From: Aliarcobacter sp.
Lineage (GTDB): Bacteria > Campylobacterota > Campylobacteria > Campylobacterales > Arcobacteraceae
Assembly (NCBI GenBank): GCA_028688995.1
Contig: JAQTXB010000009.1
Coordinates: forward strand, 1-64,000
Reading direction: 5' to 3'
DNA: 64,000 nucleotides
Part shown: positions 53,413-61,712 of the stretch, one piece after another
Numbering within the stretch: the stretch's first letter is position 1
How the letters are laid out: the number at the start of each line of letters is the position of its first letter
Made by a program: the position numbers and the translations under genes
The notes under the pieces: generated by a model
What the model saw: the letters and a program-made list of their open reading frames with translations, nothing else
Database searches by the model: none
What the model was told of the DNA's origin: nothing

Positions 53413-53826
53413 TTATAAAGATTTGATTTTTAAACTATATTCATAAATATAAGCTGCTAATGCAGAAAAAGCATGAGCAGTTTTTATTTTTTTTGTATGT
53501 TTTGCAAATTTTCTATATTGAAGATTATTTATTATTTCATCTGACCATTTGAGTATATCAGATTTTTCAATATCAAATGAATATTCATGGGCTAATTTAT
53601 TCCGAATATCATTTAATTCCAATAGTGATTTTCCAATAAATTCTAGTTCATTAATATTTTGGATAAAAGTAGCTTTTCTATAAAAGCTTTGATTTTTATC
53701 TGGAACAATAGATGACATTAATAATTCTAAAGCTAAATGACCTTTTAAAATCATAAGCTCAATATCTTTACAATTTTCTAATGGATAAAATATACAATGT
53801 TCTATTAATATTTTAGGTACTGACAT
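53413..53826 (-). CDS. HEPN-domain protein with RX4HXY motif
   Basis: A 137-residue all-helical protein. It has the HEPN-type motif DIRNKLAHEYSF: Arg75, His80 and Tyr82 form RX4HXY, the same pattern as in HepT toxins, whose Arg and His are catalytic for RNase activity and whose Tyr is modified by MntA. An earlier helix ILKGHLALELLMSSIV is typical of HEPN-like folds. No MntA nucleotidyltransferase is nearby; the next gene in the same direction is the cyclase-like protein. HEPN families also include non-toxic proteins such as MtlR, so a toxin role is inference. Confidence 0.65.
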   Translation of the reverse strand: MSVPKILIEHCIFYPLENCKDIELMILKGHLALELLMSSIVPDKNQSFYRKATFIQNINELEFIGKSLLELNDIRNKLAHEYSFDIEKSDILKWSDEIINNLQYRKFAKHTKKIKTAHAFSALAAYIYEYSLKIKSL

Positions 53827-53965
53827 ACTTAGCCTCCTATAAAGTAGATTTTATTAGTTTAACATTATTTTTAAATAATTAAAAAATATATTTCAATCTG
53901 CAATATTTTTAAATCAAAACTAATTTTTTTGATAAAGTTATAAAAAATCTAAAAAGGTTGTTAGA

Positions 53966-54823
53966 ATGGAGCTGATTTTAGAAGATATAAATAGTAAAAT
54001 TTACACTATTCGTGGTGTTCAAGTAATGTTAGACAGAGATTTAGCAAAACTATATCAAGTGGAGAATAGAGTTTTGAAACAAGCTGTAAAAAGAAATATA
54101 AATAGATTTCCTTCTGATTTTATGTTTGTATTAAACGAAAAAGAAATTGATTTAATGGTATCACAATTTGTGATACCTTCAAAAAAGCATTTGGGTGGAG
54201 CAAAACCATATGTTTTTACAGAACAAGGAGTTGCAAGTTTATCAAGTATTTTAAATAGTCAGATTGCAATAGAAATAAATATTGCTATTTTGAGAGCTTT
54301 TGTTAAAATGAGAAAGTTTCTTTTAGATAATGCTTCTATTTTCCAAAGATTTAGCCAAATAGAACAAAAACTATTAACTCATGAAGATAATTTTGAAAAA
54401 ATATTTAAAGCAATTGAGCAAAAACAAATCAAACAAACTCAAGGCATTTTCTATGATGGTCAAATTTATGACTCTTATAGTTTTATCTCTGATTTATTAA
54501 GAAGTGCAAAAGATGAAATGATCTTAATAGATAACTATATAGATGATTCAGTTTTAACTCTATTTTCAAAAATACCAAATATAAAAGTAACTATCTATAC
54601 AAACACCATTTCCAAACAACTGAAACTTGATTTTGAAAAGTATTCAAAACAGTATGATAATATTACTTTAAAAACTTTTCAAAATTCACATGATAGATTT
54701 TTGATAATTGATAAAAAAGAGATTTTTCATATTGGTGCAAGTATCAAAGACCTTGGCAAAAAATGGTTTGCTTTTTCAAAGATAAACCTTGATATTGATG
54801 AATTAATAAAAAAATTAAAGTAG
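53966..54823 (+). CDS. ORF6N-domain protein fused to a PLD-like C-terminal domain
   Basis: The N-terminal part (about residues 8-115) matches the ORF6N DNA-binding domain of phage antirepressor-type proteins: IRGVQVMLDRDLAKLYQVENRVLKQAVKRN, FPSDFMFVLNEKE and KPYVFTEQGVASLSSIL. A helical linker follows. The C-terminal part (about 160-285) resembles a single phospholipase-D-like unit, with MILIDNYIDDSVLTLF and an HxRx4D motif HDRFLIID followed by IFHIGASIKDLGKKWFAF. The canonical lysine is Arg here. It starts an operon with the alkylation-repair gene, 7 bases downstream. Phage or plasmid origin is likely; function unknown. Confidence 0.82.
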   Translation: MELILEDINSKIYTIRGVQVMLDRDLAKLYQVENRVLKQAVKRNINRFPSDFMFVLNEKEIDLMVSQFVIPSKKHLGGAKPYVFTEQGVASLSSILNSQIAIEINIAILRAFVKMRKFLLDNASIFQRFSQIEQKLLTHEDNFEKIFKAIEQKQIKQTQGIFYDGQIYDSYSFISDLLRSAKDEMILIDNYIDDSVLTLFSKIPNIKVTIYTNTISKQLKLDFEKYSKQYDNITLKTFQNSHDRFLIIDKKEIFHIGASIKDLGKKWFAFSKINLDIDELIKKLK

Positions 54824-54830
54824 GAAAAAT

Positions 54831-55916
54831 ATGGCAGAACAACTAAAAAATTTATATTCAAAAGAGTTTATTTTAAAACTAGCAAATAAACTTTTTTTGA
54901 CTTACTCAAACTTTGAAAAAGAAAATTTTATAAATTCTATTTTTGATAACTCTTGGCAAGATTTAGAACTCAAGATGCGAATGAGACATATTGCTCTTAC
55001 TTTAAATAAATATTTACCTTTTACATACAAAAAACAAGTTGAAATTTTAAAAGAGGTAAAAAAAGATTTTGGTGGTCTTGAAGCTATGGTTTTTCAAGAT
55101 TTTGTTGAGGTTTTTGGCCTTGATAATTTAGAAGAGTCTTTAAATGCTTTGGAAGTTTTCACACAAGATTCTAGTAGTGAGTTTGCTATTCGACAATTTA
55201 TTTTAAAATATGAAGAAGAAACAATGGCGCAAATGAAACTTTGGAGTCAAAGTTCAAATGAACATTTACGCAGACTCTCATCAGAAGGTTGTCGTCCAAG
55301 ACTTCCTTGGGCTGTGGCTTTGCCAAAATTTAAACAAAATCCTTCAAAAGTTTTGGAAATAATTGAGCTTTTAAAAAATGACAAAAGTCTATATGTGAGA
55401 AAATCTGTTGCAAATAATCTAAATGATATTTCAAAGGACAATCCAGAACTTGTAATAGAGTTTGTAAAAGCAAATCTTGGAAGCTCAAAAGAGCTGGATT
55501 GGATTTGTAAACACGCATCTCGAACACTTCTAAAAAAAGGTGATAAACAGATTTTAGAGTTGTTTGATTTTTCTAAATCACATCATATAAATATCACAGA
55601 TTTTTGTTATGATAAGAGCGTAAATGTAGATGAAAATTTGACTTTTTCTTTTGAAATAAATTCAGATGAGATTATTGGAAATATTCGACTTGAATATGTA
55701 ATTTATTATCTAAAATCAAATAATATTCATAATAAAAAAGTTTTTATGATAAGTCAAAATGAGATAAAATCATCTTCGAAAAAGTTTATAAAAAAACAGA
55801 GTTTTAAAAATATGACAACACGAAAACACTATTTAGGAAAGCATTTTATTGCAATTTTGATAAATGGTGTTGAAGTTATAAAAGAGGAATTTTATTTAAA
55901 TGACACCTGCAATTGA
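54831..55916 (+). CDS. AlkC/AlkD-like DNA alkylation repair protein
   Basis: A 361-residue HEAT-like repeat protein of the AlkC/AlkD DNA glycosylase superfamily. The key stretch is [25 protein letters not shown], typical of AlkC, with helices on both sides and [25 protein letters not shown] repeats (here [19 protein letters not shown]). A C-terminal beta-rich extension (about residues 255-360) resembles the added domain in longer AlkC forms. These enzymes excise 3-methyladenine or related bases. It follows the ORF6N gene by 7 bases and overlaps ybaK by 17 bases. Confidence 0.85.
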   Translation: MAEQLKNLYSKEFILKLANKLFLTYSNFEKENFINSIFDNSWQDLELKMRMRHIALTLNKYLPFTYKKQVEILKEVKKDFGGLEAMVFQDFVEVFGLDNLEESLNALEVFTQDSSSEFAIRQFILKYEEETMAQMKLWSQSSNEHLRRLSSEGCRPRLPWAVALPKFKQNPSKVLEIIELLKNDKSLYVRKSVANNLNDISKDNPELVIEFVKANLGSSKELDWICKHASRTLLKKGDKQILELFDFSKSHHINITDFCYDKSVNVDENLTFSFEINSDEIIGNIRLEYVIYYLKSNNIHNKKVFMISQNEIKSSSKKFIKKQSFKNMTTRKHYLGKHFIAILINGVEVIKEEFYLNDTCN

Positions 55917-56367
55917 TTTACTTAAAAAAAACAAATGTGATTTTAAAATACACAAATATGACCATGACCCAGCTTGTACAAATTTCGGCGATGAAGCGGT
56001 AGAAAAATTAGGTTTAGATGCTAATCAAGTTTATAAAACTTTACTTGTAGAATTAACTCCAAAAGAGTTAGCGGTTTGTGTTTTGCCCGTTTCAAATCAG
56101 CTTTCATTAAAAGATGTGGCTGCTGCTTTTGGTGTTAAAAAAGCTGTAATGGCAAATAAAGATGAAGCACAAAAAGTAACTGGTTATTTACTTGGTGGAA
56201 TTTCACCTTTAGGGCAAAAAAAGAGATTAAAAACTGTACTTGATGAGAGTGTAAAAGAGTTTGAAACAATCTTTATTAGTGGTGGAAAACGTGGTCTCGA
56301 TATTGAAGTTAAACCACAAGATTTAGAAAAATTATTAAATGCCAAAGTATATAAAGTTACAGTTTGA
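55900..56367 (+). CDS. ybaK: Cys-tRNA(Pro) deacylase YbaK/EbsC
   Basis: A 155-residue member of the YbaK/ProX editing family, which removes cysteine mischarged onto tRNA-Pro. It begins [23 protein letters not shown] and has the catalytic-lysine region [14 protein letters not shown], then [23 protein letters not shown], the family signature, and [13 protein letters not shown]. Length is standard. Its start lies inside the alkylation-repair gene, so it is translated from the same transcript. Confidence 0.93.
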   Translation: MTPAIDLLKKNKCDFKIHKYDHDPACTNFGDEAVEKLGLDANQVYKTLLVELTPKELAVCVLPVSNQLSLKDVAAAFGVKKAVMANKDEAQKVTGYLLGGISPLGQKKRLKTVLDESVKEFETIFISGGKRGLDIEVKPQDLEKLLNAKVYKVTV

Positions 56368-56469
56368 TTATAATAAATTTTTTTGAAAAATCAGAGGATT
56401 TTTTTAACGCTAGATTTAAGACATTATAGGTAGTATATTACTAAAGACTATTTTCAAAGGATTTAGAAT

Positions 56470-59400
56470 ATGGCTACTCAAGATATTAATGCAATATGTT
56501 CACAAATTTTAACAAGTGATGATTTAATAGTTAGCGAAGAACTATTTAAACAAGTGTTAGATGAAGGTGTTGTAACAAAAATATTAGATAATAAAAATGT
56601 GAAATACATTAAGATTTTCTCGAAAGAACAACTCTTTTTATCTTGTATTACACCACTTTTACATAGTTTAGGTTTTGAAATAATTGATGAAGTAACTTAC
56701 AATGTAATGAATAAAAAAGATTTAATCTATATCTCTAGATTTAATCTAAATATTACAGATTTAGAAAAACTAGAAATTGCAAAACAAAATATCGAAGATA
56801 TTATTACTTTCTCTTTAAAAGATAGAACAATCAAACCCTCTAAAACTTTCTCATTAGTTTATCAAGAGAACTTTGACTTTAGAAAAATATATATTTTAAG
56901 AGCATTTATTTCATATATTGGACAAGCTGTTTTAAGCGTTAATACAACTGCAATTTTAAATACATTAACAACACATCACTCTATAACTGCTTTATTCGTT
57001 GAGTATTTTTTAACAAAATTTGACCCTAAAATTCCACAAAAAGAGGAGTTGTTAGAAAAAATTGAAGAAAAAATAAAAGAGAAAATAAAACTTGTTCCTC
57101 AAATTTTAGATGATAAAATCTTAAATATTATGGTGTTATTTTTAAAATCTCTTTTAAGAACAAACTATTTTTTAAATAAAGAGACTCTATCTTTTAAAAT
57201 TGATACAAAAACATTTGGAAAAGATTTAAAAGGACTACAGCCAAATATTGAGAACTTTATTTACCATAGGGATTTTTATGGAATTCATTTAAGAATGACA
57301 AAGGTTTCAAGGGGAGGGCTTCGATGGTCTGATAGACATGATGATTACCGACAAGAGATAAAATCTTTGATGATTACTCAAGAGGGAAAAAACTCTATTA
57401 TTATTCCAAGTGGAGCAAAGGGTGGATTTGTAATAAATAAAGATTCAAGCGAAGTTTCAAAAGAGTATTTCAAAGAAATTTATACTTTATTTATCAATGC
57501 TAACCTTGATTTAGTTGATAATATGATTGATGGAAAAATCGTAAAAAATCCTGATGTTGTTTGTTATGATGGTGATGATGCATATTTTGTTGTTGCTGCT
57601 GATAAGGGAACAGCTGCAATGAGTGATGTTGCAAATACAATTGCTATTGGAAGAAACTATTGGTTAGGTGATGCTTTTGCTAGTGGTGGAAGTAATGGTT
57701 TTGGACATAAAGATTTAGGAATTACAGCCAAAGGTGCAATGATTTCAACGCAAAGATTTTTCATAGAAGAGGGGATTGATATTCATAAACAAGAGATTTC
57801 AGTTGTTGGAATTGGTTCTATGAGTGGAGATGTTTTTGGAAATGGAATGATGGAATCTGAGAAATTCAAACTTCTTGGGGCTATTTCGCAAAAAGAGATT
57901 TTTATTGACCCAAATCCTGATTTAGAAAAATCATACTTAGAAAGAAAAAGACTTTTTGAATCACATGATGGTGGTTGGGCAAATTATGATTTATCTTTAA
58001 TCTCTGAGGGTGGTGGAGTTTTTAAAAGAAGCGATAAACAAATTGAATTAACTCCTCAAATACAAGAACTTATTAAATGTACTAAAAAAACAATTTCAGG
58101 GGAAGAGCTTTGTAGAAAACTTCTTACATTAGATGTTGATTTATTATTTAATGGTGGAGTTGGAACTTATGTAAAAGCAAGTGATGAAAATAGTCTTGAT
58201 TTAGGTGACAAACAAAATGAAGCAGTAAGAGTTGATGCAAGTGATTTAAAAGCAAAAATTGTTTGTGAGGGTGGAAATTTAGGTTTCACACAAAAAGCAA
58301 GAATTGAATTTGCTCTAAATGGTGGAAGAATAAATCTTGATGCTATTGATAATGCAGCGGGAGTTAATACATCTGACCATGAAGTAAACTTAAAAATTTT
58401 ATTAAATATCATTAAAAATCAAGGTATTTTAAATGAAAGACAAACAAATGAAACTCTACACTCTTTAACACAAGCTGTTGTGCAATTAGTTCTTAGAAGT
58501 AACTATGACCAAGCTTGTATGATTTCAATTGATGAACAATTCTCAAGAAAATATCCAAATGATTATCTAAAATCTATCGAAGTATTAGAAAATGAGGTTG
58601 AGGCATTTAATAGAAGAGATTTTTATATTCCAAAAAATGAAAACATCAGTGATATTGTTGATATAAATGGCTCAATTGTGAGACCTGTTTTAGGTTCATT
58701 GTTATCATATTGTAAAATATTTATTAAAAAAATATTATTAGAATCAGCCCTTATTGATGAAGCTTTTTGCCAACAATATTTATTTAGATATTTTCCAAAA
58801 ACATTTGTTGGAGCTTATGAGCAACAAATTGCAAATCATCCACTAAAAAGAGAAATAATTGCAACTATGATGGCTGATATTGTTATAAATCATCAAGGAA
58901 TTACTTTTATTTCAGATTATGCAAAACTTGGCAATGATAAATTTTTATTAAAAATTAAATCATATTTAGTTCTAAAATTACTATTTGGTTCAAAAGAAAT
59001 TAGAGAAAAAATCTATGCTCAAGATGCAATTATGCCTATTGATGAACAATATAAATTAATAAATAAACTTGAATATGTTTTATATGCTAGTACAAAATGG
59101 ATGGTTAAATATCTACAAAAAAATCAGTTAGATTCTGTTCATATACTTGACCATAAAGCAGAACTATTTGCACTTTTATCAGAAGTACACAATGAAAAAG
59201 TTGAAGTTATTATTGAAGGTGATAATGAGTTTAATAAATTTTATAGTGTAATTGATTATTTAAGATTTGCAATTGCTGCAATTATTATTAAAGAGAACAC
59301 TCCACACTCATTTAAAGACGTTATTGTGTTGTTTTATTCATTAATCCATGAATTTAATATCTTAGATATTATTGTTGCTTTAAATAAAGTTAAAATAACA

Positions 59401-59655
59401 AGTTCAACTGATATGGCTTTAAGAAATCAAGTTTTACAATTTGTTGAGTATATTGTTGTTCACTATACAAAAAGAATATTAGATTTCCAAAGGGTAAATG
59501 AAGCTCCTGATGTTGCATTTGCTAATTTTATTGCTAATGAAAAACAAGTATTCTTCAAAATAAGAGACCATTTAGATACATTTATGGTAAAAGAGAACAA
59601 AGATATTAGAGATATTACGGTAACTGTTAATCAGTTAATGGTATCATTAATATAA
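56470..59655 (+). CDS. gdh: NAD-specific glutamate dehydrogenase (large type)
   Basis: Converts glutamate to 2-oxoglutarate and ammonia with NAD. The 1061-residue protein belongs to the large GDH family, but is shorter than the 1600-residue (180 kDa) form, nearer the 115 kDa class. The catalytic core has MTKVSRGGLRWSDRHDDYRQEIKSL, IPSGAKGGFVI with the catalytic lysine, CYDGDDAYFVVAADKGTAAMSDVAN and the dinucleotide region VVGIGSMSGDVFGNGMM. C-terminal helices follow. It stands alone with AAAGGA before the ATG. It fits with aspartase in amino-acid-based carbon use. Confidence 0.93.
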   Translation: MATQDINAICSQILTSDDLIVSEELFKQVLDEGVVTKILDNKNVKYIKIFSKEQLFLSCITPLLHSLGFEIIDEVTYNVMNKKDLIYISRFNLNITDLEKLEIAKQNIEDIITFSLKDRTIKPSKTFSLVYQENFDFRKIYILRAFISYIGQAVLSVNTTAILNTLTTHHSITALFVEYFLTKFDPKIPQKEELLEKIEEKIKEKIKLVPQILDDKILNIMVLFLKSLLRTNYFLNKETLSFKIDTKTFGKDLKGLQPNIENFIYHRDFYGIHLRMTKVSRGGLRWSDRHDDYRQEIKSLMITQEGKNSIIIPSGAKGGFVINKDSSEVSKEYFKEIYTLFINANLDLVDNMIDGKIVKNPDVVCYDGDDAYFVVAADKGTAAMSDVANTIAIGRNYWLGDAFASGGSNGFGHKDLGITAKGAMISTQRFFIEEGIDIHKQEISVVGIGSMSGDVFGNGMMESEKFKLLGAISQKEIFIDPNPDLEKSYLERKRLFESHDGGWANYDLSLISEGGGVFKRSDKQIELTPQIQELIKCTKKTISGEELCRKLLTLDVDLLFNGGVGTYVKASDENSLDLGDKQNEAVRVDASDLKAKIVCEGGNLGFTQKARIEFALNGGRINLDAIDNAAGVNTSDHEVNLKILLNIIKNQGILNERQTNETLHSLTQAVVQLVLRSNYDQACMISIDEQFSRKYPNDYLKSIEVLENEVEAFNRRDFYIPKNENISDIVDINGSIVRPVLGSLLSYCKIFIKKILLESALIDEAFCQQYLFRYFPKTFVGAYEQQIANHPLKREIIATMMADIVINHQGITFISDYAKLGNDKFLLKIKSYLVLKLLFGSKEIREKIYAQDAIMPIDEQYKLINKLEYVLYASTKWMVKYLQKNQLDSVHILDHKAELFALLSEVHNEKVEVIIEGDNEFNKFYSVIDYLRFAIAAIIIKENTPHSFKDVIVLFYSLIHEFNILDIIVALNKVKITSSTDMALRNQVLQFVEYIVVHYTKRILDFQRVNEAPDVAFANFIANEKQVFFKIRDHLDTFMVKENKDIRDITVTVNQLMVSLI

Positions 59656-59690
59656 GTTTTGTATAGTCACAAAAATAAAAAGGATTTTTT

Positions 59691-59891
59691 ATGAATAAAT
59701 TAAATAAGGGTGAACCTAGTTTAGAAAAAATTGATGATTACAATGGAAATGAATCTAAACAAAAAAGAAATACTGTAAGATTTGTGGTGATTTTTTGTTT
59801 AATTGTTGGTGGAATTTTCGCCTATTTAAAAACTACTTCTGTTCCTAATGATTATGTAGGAACACAAGAACAATCAGATATTAAAAAATAA
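59691..59891 (+). CDS. small single-pass membrane protein
   Basis: A 66-residue protein with a charged N-terminal half (Lys, Glu, Asp, Asn), one membrane helix (about residues 31-47, FVVIFCLIVGGIFAYL) and a short C-terminal tail of about 19 residues. A ribosome-binding site AAAAAGGA precedes the ATG. It lies 35 bases after gdh and 14 bases before the outer-membrane protein gene, so co-transcription is likely. No family recognised. Confidence 0.6.
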   Translation: MNKLNKGEPSLEKIDDYNGNESKQKRNTVRFVVIFCLIVGGIFAYLKTTSVPNDYVGTQEQSDIKK

Positions 59892-59905
59892 AAAGGGAAA
59901 TGTAT

Positions 59906-60388
59906 ATGAAAAAAAGTTTGGTAGTAATTTCATTAATAGCAGGTTTTGCATCTGTGTTAACTGCAAATGAATTTGATACAAAAATATCAGTTGGTGCAAC
60001 TGCCGCAAAAATAGATGGTGATAGTTACACACAATATGGTATTGGTTATACATCAAATACTAGAATGGATAATGGTATTATTTTAGGTTTTGGAAACAGT
60101 TTATCTTACGGTAGTGCAAAAAATGGTGTTGAAGTAATTAGTGCTGATATGGATTTAAGAGCTGGTTATGAAATAGTTGAGAATTTAACTGGTTTCGCAC
60201 TAGGAACTGGTGTAGCTCAAAGTGTTGATAGTGGCTCAGCATTAGGTCTTGGATATGGTGGTTCTTTAGAGTATAGACTTACTTCAAATGTATCACTTGA
60301 GGGAAGTTATAAAACTGTAGATATGTATGATTCTCCAAGAGATTATACTTATGACACATCAAAACTTGCAATAAAGTTCAACTACTAA
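59906..60388 (+). CDS. small outer-membrane beta-barrel-like protein
   Basis: A 160-residue protein with a signal peptide (MKKSLVVISLIAGFASVLTANE, cleavage after A20). The mature part has alternating hydrophobic residues with many Gly, Ser, Tyr and Asn (KISVGATAAKIDGDSYTQYGIGYTSNT), and ends in aromatic NY, typical of small eight-strand barrels. I prefer ATG 59906 (8 bases after AAGGG) over ATG 59900 (2 bases). Function unknown. Confidence 0.72.
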   Translation: MKKSLVVISLIAGFASVLTANEFDTKISVGATAAKIDGDSYTQYGIGYTSNTRMDNGIILGFGNSLSYGSAKNGVEVISADMDLRAGYEIVENLTGFALGTGVAQSVDSGSALGLGYGGSLEYRLTSNVSLEGSYKTVDMYDSPRDYTYDTSKLAIKFNY

Positions 60389-60400
60389 AAGTTGAACTTT
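60373..60400 (+). terminator. hairpin across the barrel-gene stop and SagB-gene start
   Basis: AAAGTTCAAC and GTTGAACTTT pair perfectly around TACTAAAA. The right arm lies just before the ATG at 60401, so it might hinder translation instead of ending transcription. Confidence 0.5.
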
Positions 60401-61702
60401 ATGTTAATACCCTTAAACAGCTACCACCAAAACACAAAACACTCATATAATTCAATACGAACAAATCCAAATAGAGTAGATTGGAATAATCCACCAAATA
60501 AATTTAAATTTTATTCAAAAGATTATAAAAGAGTTCATTTAAACTCAGAAAATAAAAACTATAATTTTTTGTATTTAATTAGTGGAATAAGTGCTAAAAA
60601 GACTTACCCAGGTGTTGAATATTATCTAAGAGTAAATCCAAGTGCTGGAGCTTTATATCCAAATGAAGTCTATTTTCAAGTACGAAATATTGATGGTTTT
60701 GAAGATGGAATTTATCATTTAGAAGTTGGAAGTTCAAGTGCTGTGTTACTTTATAAACTTGAACCTAATGAGGGAATAGAAAATCTTTTAAATCTATCAT
60801 ATAGTGTTGATGGTTTTATATTTTTTATTTCATCTTTATATTTTAGGTCTTCTTGGAAATATAAAAATAGGGCGTTTAGATATTGTTTATTGGATGCTGG
60901 ACATTTAATTGGAACAATGGAAGCTAGTTCTTATTTATTTGATAAGAATTTTGAGATTTTATATGATTTTTCAAAAGAGAAGTTAAATGAGTTTTTTAGC
61001 TTTGATGAGAAAGAATTTTTTACTTCTATTGTGATTGTTGGAGATAAAAAAGAGTCTAAAAAAGAGAGTTTTTTATTGGAACTTCCAACTTTAGATGGAG
61101 CAAGTTATGTTGATGAAAATATCTGTTTTTTTGAAAAAAATGAGATGGTTGAAATTGCTTATAAAGAGAGTTTAAAAATTTGTGATAAAAAAGCTCAAGA
61201 AAAAAGAGCTGTATTTAATTTTCAAAAACAAAGACTTCAAGATACTATTTTTAAAAGAAGATCAATACGAGAGTTTACAAAACAAAGTATTTCTAAACTT
61301 CAATTCGAATCAATAATGGGTGTTGTAAATCAAGCAATAAAAAGTGATTGCGATGAGCAAGTTGATATTTATTACACTATAAATAGAGTTGAAGGAATGA
61401 TTTTAGGTCTCTATAAAAATGGTGAATTACTTAAAACTGGAGATTTCAACTCAAAAGCTGGATATTTATGTTTAGAACAAGATTTAGGAAAATCAAGTGC
61501 AGTTACTTTTTTCTTAACGTCAAAAGCTAAAAACTACCAAGAGCTTTATCAAAAAGCTGGACTTCTTGGACATAGACTTTATATTGCTTCAAACTATTTA
61601 GATATTGGTTGTAGTGGAATAGGAGCTTATTATGATGATGAAGTTTGTGAGTTTATTGAAGAAAATACAATGGTTCTATACGCTTTAGCTATTGGAAACT
61701 AA
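60401..61702 (+). CDS. stand-alone SagB/ThcOx-type nitroreductase-family oxidoreductase
   Basis: A 433-residue protein with two tandem nitroreductase-fold halves, as in the SagB/ThcOx family. The first half has YPGVEYYLRVNPSAGALYPNEVYFQV and the cofactor-region RAFRYCLLDAGHLIGTMEASSYLF; the second has FKRRSIREFTKQSISKLQFESIM and YQKAGLLGHRLYIASNYLDIGCSGIGAYYDD. SagB enzymes use FMN to oxidise azolines to azoles in peptide natural products, but no YcaO, precursor peptide or exporter lies nearby. ATG 60401 is chosen over TTG 60392. It begins inside an inverted repeat. Confidence 0.82.
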   Translation: MLIPLNSYHQNTKHSYNSIRTNPNRVDWNNPPNKFKFYSKDYKRVHLNSENKNYNFLYLISGISAKKTYPGVEYYLRVNPSAGALYPNEVYFQVRNIDGFEDGIYHLEVGSSSAVLLYKLEPNEGIENLLNLSYSVDGFIFFISSLYFRSSWKYKNRAFRYCLLDAGHLIGTMEASSYLFDKNFEILYDFSKEKLNEFFSFDEKEFFTSIVIVGDKKESKKESFLLELPTLDGASYVDENICFFEKNEMVEIAYKESLKICDKKAQEKRAVFNFQKQRLQDTIFKRRSIREFTKQSISKLQFESIMGVVNQAIKSDCDEQVDIYYTINRVEGMILGLYKNGELLKTGDFNSKAGYLCLEQDLGKSSAVTFFLTSKAKNYQELYQKAGLLGHRLYIASNYLDIGCSGIGAYYDDEVCEFIEENTMVLYALAIGN

Positions 61703-61712
61703 AGTTTATCTC

